The position numbers and the translations under genes are program-made. A DNA stretch of 64,000 nucleotides, taken from a virus. The notes beneath the pieces were generated by a model. That model had not been told where the DNA came from, did not search any database, and saw nothing but the letters and a program-made list of their open reading frames with translations. The stretch spans positions 186,001 to 250,000 of the IMG/VR virus record IMGVR_UViG_3300031576_000001, one strand, 5' to 3'. The number at the start of each line of letters is the position of its first letter. The stretch's first letter is position 1. Of this stretch, positions 7,823 through 17,091 are shown piece by piece.

Positions 7823-9378
7823 AACGTCTTCTTCGTGGTGTGATCCGTTGGACGGCTGAAGAGACCTCCGCCGTAGTGACCCGGAACTACCGGGCGCTCA
7901 TGGAGTCGCGTATCAAGTGGGAGAGGCATGACGACGCGGCGCTCCTGGCCTATGTGACGCAGTATTACCGCTCACACCTTGAGGTTCCGGGGCTGCAATC
8001 GGTCACGGACTACTTTACCGCGTCCAACGACGTGGAAGTCATCGAGCGCCTCAAAGACCTTGGGTCCGCAGAGGTTTACCAGGGGAGCGCCTTTGATGAA
8101 TTGATTGCCCGTGTGCAAGAGGCTCAGATCAAGCAAGCCTCTCTGGCGCTGGTGGACACCACGCGAGCCATCATCACCAAGGGGGTCAAGATTGACAAGG
8201 AGGAGCTTCTTGGACCCACGGACGGTATCCGTTACTTTACCAGGGAGGCGCCTAACGTCATCATTGCCAGTCACGGTGCCAAGGTCAGGGGCAGCGTCAA
8301 GCAAGACGCACAAGAGGAGATCGACCGGTACTACCGTGCCAAGTATGACCCTAATGGCGCGTATGGCGCTCTCACCGGGCTTGTTGAAATGGACAAGATC
8401 ATCCACGGGGGCAAGAAGGGTGAGCTTTGGATACACGCGGCTTTTGTGGGGGGGCTCAAGTCTACTTTCGCTCGTAACTGGTGCTACCACCTGGCTACGC
8501 GGGCTGGTGCGAACAGCCTGTACTACTCGCTGGAAATGCCCTTTGAGCAGGTACAGACCCTCTTTTGTGTACTTCACACAACGCACGTCAAGTGGACCTC
8601 TCAGGGGCGCACCCCGCTTGCCTACGATAGCGTGAAGTACGGGTTGCTGACCCCAGAGGAGGAAGCCTTTTACGAAGAGGTTTGCCTTGACTGGAAAAAC
8701 AACCCGGAATACGGCGACGTTTTCATAGAGAGCCCAGATGAGATCGACGTTACCATAGAGGAGGTCAAGGCTACCGCGGAAGTCAGGCACCACGAGAACA
8801 AGCTAGCCATGTTGGTTCTTGACCACGGGGGGCTTATCAAGCCAAGGGTGCGCAACAAGGACTACGTGATCGAGTTCAACAGCGTGGTCAGGGACGCCAA
8901 GAAGCTAGCCCTCTCGTTCAACAAGGGCGAAAAGATATTCGTGCTTCTCCTGGCGCAGATAAACCGGGACGGTTACGACACGGCGGTAAAGAACGCCGGG
9001 CGCTATCAGCTACGGGCGCTAGGCTACGCCAACGAGCTAGAGCGCAGCGCCGACGAGGTAACCACCTCCTTCCTGGACGATGAGCACCGGAAGAACGGTA
9101 CGGCTTTCTTTGATCACTTGAAGCGCCGGGACGGTCAACTTTACCAACCGTTTACCGCACGGATCGACTTTGCCTCTCAGCGGCTCTACAACATGGAGCG
9201 CTTCGGTGGCGAGGATGGTCCCTCTTACGACGATAACCGTAGCGTGCTGGACCTCGTACTGGGGGGCGTGTTAGTTCAGATGGGCAGGCCAGAGACACTC
9301 CCAATCAAGAGGACACTACCTTTATGCCCATGCCCCCCTGGATTACAGCCCGCGTTGAACGTGCCAGAGAGGTCGTAA
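7819..9378 (+). CDS. DnaB-like replicative DNA helicase
   Basis: The 519-residue RecA-fold helicase starts at ATG 7819, which overlaps the upstream stop (ATGA) and has a GAGG ribosome-binding site. The N-terminal 190 residues form a helical domain. The ATPase core begins around residue 190 with GLVEMDKIIHGGKKGELWIH. Walker A is the variant FVGGLKST rather than GxxxxGKS, a form seen in other phage DnaB-type proteins. NSLYYSLEMP (motif H1a), LAMLVLDHGG (Walker B region) and FVLLLAQINR (H3/H4) follow. A C-terminal SADEVTTSFLDD and KRRDGQ match the arginine-finger region. It should unwind the fork as a hexamer. Confidence 0.88.
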   Translation: MKRLLRGVIRWTAEETSAVVTRNYRALMESRIKWERHDDAALLAYVTQYYRSHLEVPGLQSVTDYFTASNDVEVIERLKDLGSAEVYQGSAFDELIARVQEAQIKQASLALVDTTRAIITKGVKIDKEELLGPTDGIRYFTREAPNVIIASHGAKVRGSVKQDAQEEIDRYYRAKYDPNGAYGALTGLVEMDKIIHGGKKGELWIHAAFVGGLKSTFARNWCYHLATRAGANSLYYSLEMPFEQVQTLFCVLHTTHVKWTSQGRTPLAYDSVKYGLLTPEEEAFYEEVCLDWKNNPEYGDVFIESPDEIDVTIEEVKATAEVRHHENKLAMLVLDHGGLIKPRVRNKDYVIEFNSVVRDAKKLALSFNKGEKIFVLLLAQINRDGYDTAVKNAGRYQLRALGYANELERSADEVTTSFLDDEHRKNGTAFFDHLKRRDGQLYQPFTARIDFASQRLYNMERFGGEDGPSYDDNRSVLDLVLGGVLVQMGRPETLPIKRTLPLCPCPPGLQPALNVPERS

Positions 9379-9896
9379 CCGCCTTTGACCTCCTCTCCCG
9401 GTACGGTGTCACACTGCCTAGAGGGTATGATTCCACCCAGCAGATACCGTGTCCGTTTCACGGGGACAAGAGGCCATCCTGTAGGGTGTATGACAGCACG
9501 GCGGGGCAACCGTCGCATGTTTGGTGCTACGTGTGCAATGAGCGCTGGGATGTTATCCGCCTGTTCAGCAAGTTTGAGAACATAGAGAGCGACAAGTTTA
9601 CCCGGGTGCTCACCCTCTTGGAGAAGGCATTTGACTTGCCCCCCTTGCCGGAGGGCGCAGGGGTCAAGCCCGAGAAGGAGCTAACCCCTTACGAGAAGCT
9701 ACTGCCCAAGGTGGAGCTAAGGCTGTCTTTCTTCCGGGGGGAGGTAGACGCTGCCCAGTTTATGGGGCTTGTTGACGCCTTGGACGAGGCAATCCACGTC
9801 GGGGAGACCGCGGGTCACCAAGAGGGGGAGGTACAGCTACAGCACGTCCTAGACCTCTTGAGGGTCTTACCGTGCGCGCAGTCACGCTACCTGTAA
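9324..9896 (+). CDS. CHC2-type zinc-binding domain protein (primase N-terminal domain only)
   Basis: Encodes 190 residues. C43, H46, C68 and C71 (CPFH...CYVC) match the CHC2 zinc ribbon of DnaG-type primases, which recognises the priming site. WCYVCNERWDVIRL is the conserved second half. No TOPRIM catalytic motifs (EGxxD, DxD) appear in the remaining helical 110 residues, so this is a stand-alone zinc module. It overlaps the end of the helicase gene by 55 bases and is followed closely by the next operon gene. It could partner a separate catalytic subunit elsewhere in the genome. Confidence 0.8.
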   Translation: MPMPPWITARVERAREVVTAFDLLSRYGVTLPRGYDSTQQIPCPFHGDKRPSCRVYDSTAGQPSHVWCYVCNERWDVIRLFSKFENIESDKFTRVLTLLEKAFDLPPLPEGAGVKPEKELTPYEKLLPKVELRLSFFRGEVDAAQFMGLVDALDEAIHVGETAGHQEGEVQLQHVLDLLRVLPCAQSRYL

Positions 9897-9913
9897 AGGA
9901 GAGGGGTGGCGAC

Positions 9914-10246
9914 GTGAAGTTTGCCTTGCTGCCCTGTGCCACCACCCTGCCGCCCTCTTGGCTAGCGCTGGTGACCCTTGTGCCCGAAGAGGTCTGGAAT
10001 CATGCGCTGTATGGGTACACGGAGCCCTTGAACAAGCTGCTAGGGCGGGCTCCGCTGGTTTGCTTGCGCAAGGTACCCGAGCAAAGGTGCGACAAGAGGG
10101 GGGCTTGCGCAATGCACGACCCTAATGTGTGCCTAGCCCGGCACGATGCTCGTCCTTGGTGCTTTGAGGTCTCCGCCTACCCTGGGGCTACTGAGGTTTT
10201 GAAGGCGTGGTCAGAGGGGGTGTATGTGCTACTGCTCACCCCATGA
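9914..10246 (+). CDS. Cysteine-rich hypothetical protein
   Basis: Start at GTG 9914 is chosen for the ribosome-binding site GGAGAGG at 9898-9904; a longer in-frame GTG at 9872 overlaps the previous gene. The 110-residue protein has clustered Cys/His residues (CDKRGACAMHDPNVC and ARPWCF), suggesting a metal site. Its stop overlaps the polymerase start in ATGA, so the two are probably coupled. No family recognised. Confidence 0.65.
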   Translation: MKFALLPCATTLPPSWLALVTLVPEEVWNHALYGYTEPLNKLLGRAPLVCLRKVPEQRCDKRGACAMHDPNVCLARHDARPWCFEVSAYPGATEVLKAWSEGVYVLLLTP

Positions 10247-12948
10247 TCCATGACGACGTAGACGCCGCAGACTTCCTTGCGACTTCAGGGATAAAGCAGC
10301 AAATCCCAGCCTGCAACACCCCGCGAGCGTGGATGCTCAACGGTCACAGGTTCCGAGTCGTTGACTCCCTCTCAGAGGTTGCAGCCATCGTTGACGGCGC
10401 CATTGCACAAGGGGAGGTCGCACTTGACCTGGAGTGTGAGGGTCTCGACAACCGGATCTACTACAAGAAGGGCAAGCCGTACACGGTTCACAAGATCGTA
10501 GGCTACTGCCTCTCAATAGACGGGGTGACAGGGTACTACATCCCCGTGGGGCATGGGGGGGACGGGTGGGAGAGCAACCTCCCTGCGGAAGAGGTAGCCA
10601 AAGAGATAGCCCGTTTGTGTTTTGAGGCTCAGCCTGTCATCAAAGAGGGTGAGGCTTTTCCGCTAACAAGCCGGAACTACACCCCTGGCGTAGTTAAGAT
10701 ATATTTCTGGAACGCCAAGTATGACCAGGAAATGCTGTTCCCTGTCATCGGGCTTGATTGGTGGCACCCCGACTCCTTTGAGGACGGGATGCTCAAGTAC
10801 TTCGCCGTCCACGCTGGCGGTGAGCTAGGGCTAAAACCCAGGGCGCACGAGGACTTGAAGTACGAGGGTCCAGAGATTGTAGACTCCTCTCAGCTAAGGC
10901 TGGATTACGAGTCGGACCCTGGCTTTATTCGCGTCAAGTACACGGGCGAAGTGACCGGACGGACGGTCAAGCACCCCTATGCGATGCTTGAGCTTACGGA
11001 CATTTTCAAGGGAAGAGAGATCCGGTTCTCTACTCTCATTCCTAAAGACGCTGCTCTTTACGCCGCCTCCGACGCTATTTGCACGCTGAGGTTGTGTTCC
11101 GCCAAGTACAACCGTGATCTGTGCGAAGAAGTGCGGTATCGAGGCGCCGAGTGGACGTACCGTCTAGAGCGCAGCACGGTTCAAGTAGTCAGAAGGATGG
11201 AGCGTAACCGAGTCTACCTGGACCGTAAGGTCATCGAAGAGGTCTCTCAGCAAGCCGACGATGAGGCGAACCAGCTAGCGCAGAAGATCAAGGACATTGC
11301 CAGCGCCGCCGGGTTTGGAGCGATTGACCCTAACTCCGCAAAGCAAATAGGCGACTTCCTCTTTGACGAAAAGCCAGGGTGTTTGCACCTCACGCCCAGT
11401 CCCGGGAAGAATGAGGCTTCCGGTCAGTGGAAGACCGGGGGTGACGAGCTAGAAGCTCTCTCCGAAGAGCTAGGCGAGGCTGCCCCAGAGATCCTGACCC
11501 TGATCGTCAAGTACCGCAGCGCCGCCAAGGTCAAGGGCACCTACATCGACAACATGCTCAAAGGCATGGACCCCAACGGCGAGATACGGATCAACTTCAA
11601 GCAGGTGGGCGCTGCTACGGCTCGGTTTGCAACCCCCAAGGGTAAGCACAGCCAGGGCTTCTGCGGGTTTACCACCCACGGAATCCCCAAGTCGGACAAG
11701 AAAGACGCCCCCGAAACGGCAAAGGCGCTCAGGAAGACGTTCAAGGCTCGACCTGGCTACGTCATGGTCAAGATTGACTATGCCGGCGAGGAGCTACGTA
11801 TCGCGGCTAACCTCTCCGGCGAGCCGTTGTGGGTCAACGAGTTTCTCCATGGTACAGGGGACTTGCACACCATTACGGCGATTGCTTTCTTTGGCGATAA
11901 GCGAGATAGCCCTGACTGGCCGACCTTGAGGGGTATGGCGAAAGCCGGGAATTTCGCGATGCTTTTCGGTGGTGGTGCGGGTGCCATCATGCGCGCCACG
12001 GGTTGCAGCAAAGAGGAGGGTATACGTAAGAAGAAGTCCTTTGACGCTACGGTTACAGCCTGGGCAAAGTGGGTCAAGATGCAGCACGCCAAGGTCAAAG
12101 CGGACGGGGGCGTGCGTAACGCCTTTGACCGCTGGATAGAGATCCCCAACGCTAACGCAGAGGAAAACTTTCTCAAGGCGGAAGCAGAGCGCCGGAGTCT
12201 CAACTTCGCAATCCAGGGCAGCGGGGCGGACATTATTCGCATTTCAAAGGTCATTTGCCACCAAGAGGCACAGCGTAGGGGGTGGCTCCGTGACTGGATG
12301 CTACCAGAGAGCGAAGCCAACCGAGACCTCTTGCGTATTTTGCTGACGGTACACGACGAGCTAGTTTTTGAGGTCCACGAGAGCATTGCCTTTGAGGCTA
12401 CCACGCTAATGAAGGAGGTCATGGAGCGTCCTACGCATCTAACCCGCTTTGGTCCCAAGTGGCGCGTGCCCCTCGTTGCTGAGGCACTCATCGGAGAGTC
12501 CTGGGATGCAAAGTACGGGTGGGAGGAGCTAACCCACGGCAAGCCTTACAAAGAGGGTACGCCTGTCAGCCCGAAGCATTACGTGCATGAGGGGCGCCTC
12601 TACCGCGTACCTCCCTCTGGGCTCATCGGTAAGCCTGGGTTCATTTTCGACCCAGCGGTACACCAACCCGGGGTGGTGGTAGGTGTCTCCGACGCGCCCG
12701 CCTCTGCGCCGGAGGCTGCCCTTCCTCCCTCAGTTAACAAGGGGCCAGAGCCGGTGACGCTCACGCTGGGGGAGGCGTCTGAGTTTTCAGCGTGGGTTAT
12801 GGGGGCGATAGTCCAGGTTGCGCACGACCCCGAGGGTACGCCCTTGGTAGTTACGGGACCGGGGGGCGAGGTACTTCTTAGCCAAGAGGAGGGGTTTCGT
12901 GTGGACCCTGCCAAGGTGAGATTTTTCCACATGCTTTTCAAGCTATGA
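10243..12948 (+). CDS. polA: DNA polymerase, family A, with 3'-5' exonuclease domain
   Basis: The 901-residue replicative polymerase starts at ATG 10243, overlapping the upstream stop. The exonuclease domain has its ExoI acidic pair at D62 and E64 (ALDLECEGLD). Polymerase motif A is VKIDYAGEELRIAA, motif B is KAGNFAMLFGGGAGA and motif C is LLTVHDELVFEV. There is no 5'-3' nuclease domain, as usual in phage replicases. About 120 residues follow the polymerase fold, with a Pro/Ala-rich linker and a small terminal domain. It acts with the DnaB-like helicase and CHC2 protein encoded just upstream. Confidence 0.95.
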   Translation: MIHDDVDAADFLATSGIKQQIPACNTPRAWMLNGHRFRVVDSLSEVAAIVDGAIAQGEVALDLECEGLDNRIYYKKGKPYTVHKIVGYCLSIDGVTGYYIPVGHGGDGWESNLPAEEVAKEIARLCFEAQPVIKEGEAFPLTSRNYTPGVVKIYFWNAKYDQEMLFPVIGLDWWHPDSFEDGMLKYFAVHAGGELGLKPRAHEDLKYEGPEIVDSSQLRLDYESDPGFIRVKYTGEVTGRTVKHPYAMLELTDIFKGREIRFSTLIPKDAALYAASDAICTLRLCSAKYNRDLCEEVRYRGAEWTYRLERSTVQVVRRMERNRVYLDRKVIEEVSQQADDEANQLAQKIKDIASAAGFGAIDPNSAKQIGDFLFDEKPGCLHLTPSPGKNEASGQWKTGGDELEALSEELGEAAPEILTLIVKYRSAAKVKGTYIDNMLKGMDPNGEIRINFKQVGAATARFATPKGKHSQGFCGFTTHGIPKSDKKDAPETAKALRKTFKARPGYVMVKIDYAGEELRIAANLSGEPLWVNEFLHGTGDLHTITAIAFFGDKRDSPDWPTLRGMAKAGNFAMLFGGGAGAIMRATGCSKEEGIRKKKSFDATVTAWAKWVKMQHAKVKADGGVRNAFDRWIEIPNANAEENFLKAEAERRSLNFAIQGSGADIIRISKVICHQEAQRRGWLRDWMLPESEANRDLLRILLTVHDELVFEVHESIAFEATTLMKEVMERPTHLTRFGPKWRVPLVAEALIGESWDAKYGWEELTHGKPYKEGTPVSPKHYVHEGRLYRVPPSGLIGKPGFIFDPAVHQPGVVVGVSDAPASAPEAALPPSVNKGPEPVTLTLGEASEFSAWVMGAIVQVAHDPEGTPLVVTGPGGEVLLSQEEGFRVDPAKVRFFHMLFKL

Positions 12949-13412
12949 CTGAGCGAACCCAAGACTACCTCTCAGAGTGTAACGACCCCTCGCTGGGACC
13001 GCCCCTTACGGAGGAGGAGTTCAAGCTGGCGTTTTGTGACCGGTGCGTCAACGCTGAGTGTAAGCGAGCCATCCGGGGTGACCCTTACCAGGCTCGTACC
13101 TCTACGTGGGAGAAGAGACTGTTTTTGGAGGTACCTCGACTGAAGCCTACGGACCCACGGTACGAGGGGATACGTCACCAGCGGTTTGAGAAGGTCAACC
13201 CCCCCTTGGGCAACGTGACTCTCAACCCCAAGCCGCCCCAAGAGGCAGGGGCACCCCCAGGGAGACCCCCCCTCCTCTTGGCGAACACGGTGTATACAGG
13301 ACCGGTGACGCTAGCGGGCGCTACAGAGAAAGCGCCTGTCTGGCGAGAACCTTTGCCAGAGGCTACGGTAGTCCAACCTGGCGCCAAGGTGCGCCTCGGA
13401 AAGAAGGGTTGA
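12945..13412 (+). CDS. Hypothetical protein with Cys motif
   Basis: Encodes 155 residues, with the start overlapping the polymerase stop (ATGA). An N-terminal CDRCVNAECKRAI segment could bind zinc or an iron-sulphur cluster. The C-terminal half is Pro-rich and probably disordered. Its operon position links it to replication, but no family is recognised. Confidence 0.65.
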   Translation: MTERTQDYLSECNDPSLGPPLTEEEFKLAFCDRCVNAECKRAIRGDPYQARTSTWEKRLFLEVPRLKPTDPRYEGIRHQRFEKVNPPLGNVTLNPKPPQEAGAPPGRPPLLLANTVYTGPVTLAGATEKAPVWREPLPEATVVQPGAKVRLGKKG

Positions 13413-13415
13413 TAA

Positions 13416-13604
13416 ATGCGAGTCAAAGCCAGAATCTTGCAGGATGGTACGGTGGTAACAGAGGTTCTCGACCGTGGGGAGCACCTTTGCGACGCGATCT
13501 ACCAGATCACAAACAAGATGGGCACCCAAGTCTCCGACGAGGAGCTACCTGATTGCCCAGGTAACCAGGCTCAAGAGTACCAGGGGACCGGAGGCAGTCA
13601 GTGA
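13416..13604 (+). CDS. DUF2997-like small protein
   Basis: Encodes 62 residues: an N-terminal strand pair (MRVKARILQDGTVVTEV), a cysteine-containing helix (HLCDAIYQITNKMG) and an acidic end. This layout matches DUF2997 proteins, which are usually encoded next to DUF1257 (Ycf35-like) and a Ycf46-like ATPase. The two following genes are exactly those, which strengthens the call. Biochemical role unknown. Confidence 0.65.
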   Translation: MRVKARILQDGTVVTEVLDRGEHLCDAIYQITNKMGTQVSDEELPDCPGNQAQEYQGTGGSQ

Positions 13605-13930
13605 GTCACCGGGTAACCACACAGGTCAACATCACGGACAGCGCGCTAGCGATAGCCACGCTACGCGAGCTAGGGCTACCGTTCACGCAAACGGGGGACG
13701 TGATTGAGATCACGGGGGGCTCAGGCTATAAGCACGCCCGGATCAACCTGAAAAAGGGCACCATCACGGGTGATAGTGACCACGGGCACAACTCCAAGAA
13801 GTTTGGGCTTCTCCGTCAGGCGTACTCCCGCACCAAGTACCGCGCTACGCTAGCCGCCGAGGGTGCTATCATAGAGTCCGAGGAGGTCATGCGGGACGGT
13901 GTGGTCGAGTTCATTTACACGAAGGCGTGA
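13601..13930 (+). CDS. DUF1257 / Ycf35-like protein
   Basis: Encodes 109 residues, with the GTG start overlapping the previous stop. It opens MSHRVTTQVNITDSALAIAT followed by LRELGLPF, the family-typical MSH start and LxELG segment. The middle KHARINLKKGTITGDSD and the QAYSRTKYRATLAAEG helix also match. In plastids and cyanobacteria ycf35 is conserved but uncharacterised. Here it sits between DUF2997 and a Ycf46-like AAA+ gene. Confidence 0.65.
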   Translation: MSHRVTTQVNITDSALAIATLRELGLPFTQTGDVIEITGGSGYKHARINLKKGTITGDSDHGHNSKKFGLLRQAYSRTKYRATLAAEGAIIESEEVMRDGVVEFIYTKA

Positions 13931-13943
13931 CTCTCTAGCCCAA

Positions 13944-15512
13944 ATGGAATCGGTCTTTCAGCACATTCGCAGCCACAAGTCCGCCATCCTTTACGTGACG
14001 GATGCGGAAGACCGCTTTCTTTTGCGCTTTCTCGCTGAGGCGACCCTACCCGAGACCAAAGCCAACACCTTCGTCTACAACGCCAGCCTTGGGCTAAGAG
14101 GTATCGTGGAGTACCTCCGTGACTGGGAAAGCCGGGAGTACAAGGCGGACCCTGCAACCCTTAGCCTCGCTGACACCCTGACCCACATTTACAAGGCGGA
14201 AAACGACAAGCCATCGTATTACATCATCACCGACGCGCACCGTATCTTCACGGAGCACGTTTTGATGCGCCGCCTCTTGAACATCCTGCTTCAAGTGCAG
14301 AACAACAAGGCGAGCCGAAAAACACTTGTGCTCCTGACGACGAGCGCAGGCGTGCCAGACGCGCTAGCGCGCCATGTTGACGTGGTGGTGGACCCTGGCC
14401 CCGAGGAGGCTGAGCTTACCCAAGAGGTAAAGACCCTGGCTTCCAAGACGGGGCTAACGTGTTCCGCCAAGAGGGCTAGCTTTCGAGGGTTGTCCCTTGT
14501 CGAGATAACCAACCTCTTCAAGGAAGCCAGAGTTACCGGAGACAGGGACATCACAGACAGCGCGCTTTTCAAGTACAAGCTACGGCGCATCAAGACTAGC
14601 GGGATCGTGGAGCACGTAGACACGTCGGGCTTTGACTTCTCGCTGGTGGGCGGTCTGGACCGTTTCAAGCTCTGGGCTGAGAAGACACGGCACGCCTGGA
14701 CCCCAGCCGGTCAAGCGTTTGGTCTCGTACCCCCCCGAGGTGTGCTCAATGTGGGAATATATGGATGTGGGAAATCACTCTCCGTAAAAGCCTTGGGTAA
14801 GACCTGGGGTTTGCCCGTCTTGCAAATGGAGTTTGGTAAGCTGCGCTCGTCCCTGGTAGGTGACTCAGAGCGTAACCTGTACCGACTGACACGCACCCTT
14901 GAGGGCATAGGCTCCTGCATCCTTTATTGTGACGAGGCTGAGAAGGGATTCTCTGGCTTGGGCTCGTCCGACAAGAGCGATAGTGGTACGCAGGCCAGAC
15001 TGATCGGCATACTGTCCACCTGGCTACAGGAAACCAAGTCACACGTTTGCCTGGCGCTCACGGCTAACTCCCTGAGAGGGCTCCCACCTGAGTTTGTCAA
15101 CAGGATGGACGCCCGCTTCTTCTTTGACCTCCCTACCGAAGAGGAGCGTACCGCAATAATCAAGATTCACCTGGCCAAGCTGAAGCTAGACCCCGAGAAG
15201 TACCCCTTGTATCACTGCGCGCTCGCCTCGGAGGGCATGGTGGGACGCGAGATAGAGCAAGCCCTCCGCTGGGCGATGGTGGAGTCCTTTGCCGCTGGCA
15301 AGGCTACGCTGGACAGCGCTGACTTGATAAACGCCCTGAAGAACAAGCCCAGGATCTCTCACACCCTCAAAGACGAAATAGCTGAGATTACCTCTTGGGT
15401 GGGTTATGACCCTGACCGGGATGATGGGGTACGCGCGTTGCTGGCGTCCTCTCGCCGCCCGCCCGCAGCGCCGAAGGCAACAGCCTCTATCCCACAGGGA
15501 GGGAAGCCGTGA
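13944..15512 (+). CDS. Ycf46-like AAA+ ATPase
   Basis: Encodes 522 residues from ATG 13944. The N-terminal 230 residues are the non-ATPase domain typical of Ycf46 proteins. The AAA+ module starts at PPRGVLNVGIYGCGKS (Walker A GIYGCGKS), with LYCDEAEKGFSG as Walker B and ALTANSLRGLPPEFVNRMDARF as sensor 1/arginine-finger region. A C-terminal helical lid follows (GREIEQALRWAM). Such ATPases presumably remodel protein complexes. In this operon the target could be the replication machinery. The substrate is unknown. Confidence 0.85.
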   Translation: MESVFQHIRSHKSAILYVTDAEDRFLLRFLAEATLPETKANTFVYNASLGLRGIVEYLRDWESREYKADPATLSLADTLTHIYKAENDKPSYYIITDAHRIFTEHVLMRRLLNILLQVQNNKASRKTLVLLTTSAGVPDALARHVDVVVDPGPEEAELTQEVKTLASKTGLTCSAKRASFRGLSLVEITNLFKEARVTGDRDITDSALFKYKLRRIKTSGIVEHVDTSGFDFSLVGGLDRFKLWAEKTRHAWTPAGQAFGLVPPRGVLNVGIYGCGKSLSVKALGKTWGLPVLQMEFGKLRSSLVGDSERNLYRLTRTLEGIGSCILYCDEAEKGFSGLGSSDKSDSGTQARLIGILSTWLQETKSHVCLALTANSLRGLPPEFVNRMDARFFFDLPTEEERTAIIKIHLAKLKLDPEKYPLYHCALASEGMVGREIEQALRWAMVESFAAGKATLDSADLINALKNKPRISHTLKDEIAEITSWVGYDPDRDDGVRALLASSRRPPAAPKATASIPQGGKP

Positions 15513-16468
15513 CAGACCTAGCTAACGTAGAAGCACTCCAGGGGTTTCTGGCGACGAGACGCTCGCCCCCCCGCCTTGAAAACCAGCCGTTTGTCAGGCT
15601 GGTACGCCTCTTGGTTGAAGAAGACGCTGGTTTTCGTGAGGCTTTTCTTGCAAACGACACGGGCGAGCTAGCCTCCTTGATAACCCAACGCTGGCCAGAG
15701 GCGCCTACCGAGCAAGCGCAAGAGGTCTCTGCGTACCTCTTGGAGGAGAAGGCTTGGCTGGTTACGCAGCCTGCGGGGCTGACGGTCACGGCGCCTGATG
15801 GGTCCGTGCTGGGGATACTCCCCCCGGAGGCCATCACCAAGCTACCCGCGGTTTACCGTGAGGACGGAACGCTGGTAGAGAGGGGCTACGGTGTGCGCCC
15901 TTCGGTGGAGGCGGCTCTGGGGTACGCTTGGTACCAGCGCCAGCGAGAAGAGGCTCAGCTAACCAGGGTGCCCGAAAGCGCGAAGTTTTTGGCTACCGAG
16001 GGGCAGCGCGCCCAGTTCCTCGGGGGTTTGGCTAGCCTTGAGGCTCTTTTCAAGGCTAGCAAGCTGGTCATGTTCAAGCCTGGACCCCTGGCTCAGTACG
16101 GGGAGAGCTACTCCGTCAAACACAAAGCCCCCATTGAGAACCTACAGTCTTTCTCTGGGCGGTATGATTTTCAGGGGGACGTGGCGCGTGCTGTGACCCG
16201 TGAGCTTGTGGACGGAGCGCTACAAAGAGGCATGTGGTCCGTGCCTACCTCTCGGTGGTGCGACGTACTGTATGACGCGAACGCCTGGGTACTCAAGGAC
16301 GGAACCCGGGTAGCGTACACGGGCGACGTACTTCTACGGTACAACCCCAACGCAAGCCTGAAGTGGACCACGGCGACCTACGGGGGGTCGTGGCTACTGC
16401 ATCTCTCCGTAGAGGGCTTGACTGTCGCGTACAATCCCTCTCTGGTCCGGGTGGTGGACGGAACATGA
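15509..16468 (+). CDS. Hypothetical protein, 319 aa
   Basis: The GTG start overlaps the ATPase stop (GTGA), suggesting translational coupling. The N-terminal half is acidic and helical; the C-terminal half is rich in Trp/Tyr and strand-like (YDANAWVLKDGTRVAYTGDV). No motif or family is recognised. Confidence 0.7.
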   Translation: MTDLANVEALQGFLATRRSPPRLENQPFVRLVRLLVEEDAGFREAFLANDTGELASLITQRWPEAPTEQAQEVSAYLLEEKAWLVTQPAGLTVTAPDGSVLGILPPEAITKLPAVYREDGTLVERGYGVRPSVEAALGYAWYQRQREEAQLTRVPESAKFLATEGQRAQFLGGLASLEALFKASKLVMFKPGPLAQYGESYSVKHKAPIENLQSFSGRYDFQGDVARAVTRELVDGALQRGMWSVPTSRWCDVLYDANAWVLKDGTRVAYTGDVLLRYNPNASLKWTTATYGGSWLLHLSVEGLTVAYNPSLVRVVDGT

Positions 16469-16716
16469 ACCTGTGGGCCATACGCACCCGGCAAGCAGAG
16501 ACCGCCCCGCCCCTGGCACTGTTTGGTGTCGTGGTGGGCTCAGGTGCGGACTGCTTGACTTACGACGGGGACCAGATCGAGGGGCTACTAGAGGCTCTTC
16601 GCAAAGAGGGTGTGGCGTACCGTGCAGAGTCCTTGGTGGACCCCAGGGTGAATGGTGTACCCCTTCTGGAAAATCAACAATTTTACACCCCACCGGGAGC
16701 CAACCATGGTGCGTAA
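16465..16716 (+). CDS. Small hypothetical protein
   Basis: Encodes 83 residues from ATG 16465, overlapping the upstream stop (ATGA). It contains LFGVVVGSGADCLTYDGDQI and no recognised domain. It is part of the tightly packed operon. Confidence 0.6.
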   Translation: MNLWAIRTRQAETAPPLALFGVVVGSGADCLTYDGDQIEGLLEALRKEGVAYRAESLVDPRVNGVPLLENQQFYTPPGANHGA

Positions 16717-17089
16717 CACGTTTGCTTGCCAGATTCTCCGTGGGGAGACCATGCACGACGTTGTAGCCGCGGTTTACCAGGAAGCCTCTGCGTGCTCTTG
16801 TGCCTTCCCGGCACTCACTATACTAGGTAGGCTCCCTCTGGGTAAGGCGTGTTACGTCAGGCTCACCTTGGACTGTCACCCTGAGAGCTTCTCGGCGCTG
16901 GTCAACGCCCTTCTCACCAAGAGGGGGGTTGTAGCCTCTGAGCCTGGGAAGGGCTACGTGAGACGTGAGGGGGGCGAGGAAAGGGGCACGTTGCGTGTTG
17001 GTTTGATGCACGCGACACCCTTGGAATCTGACCACCGTGTCTATGTGGGCACGACACACCCCCACTGGCAACGACAGTTCCAAAGGTAA
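16706..17089 (+). CDS. Hypothetical protein, 127 aa
   Basis: Start at ATG 16706 overlaps the previous gene by 11 bases. The protein MVRNTFACQILRGETMHDVV... has alternating helices and strands, and cysteines near residue 29 in SACSCAF. No family recognised. It is the last gene before the nitrilase-fold gene. Confidence 0.6.
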   Translation: MVRNTFACQILRGETMHDVVAAVYQEASACSCAFPALTILGRLPLGKACYVRLTLDCHPESFSALVNALLTKRGVVASEPGKGYVRREGGEERGTLRVGLMHATPLESDHRVYVGTTHPHWQRQFQR

Positions 17090-17091
17090 CC

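Noticed and set aside
11778-12542. A 254-codon leftward frame opposite the polymerase gene.
   Set aside because: It is a shadow of the polymerase, whose catalytic motifs A, B and C lie in this stretch on the plus strand.
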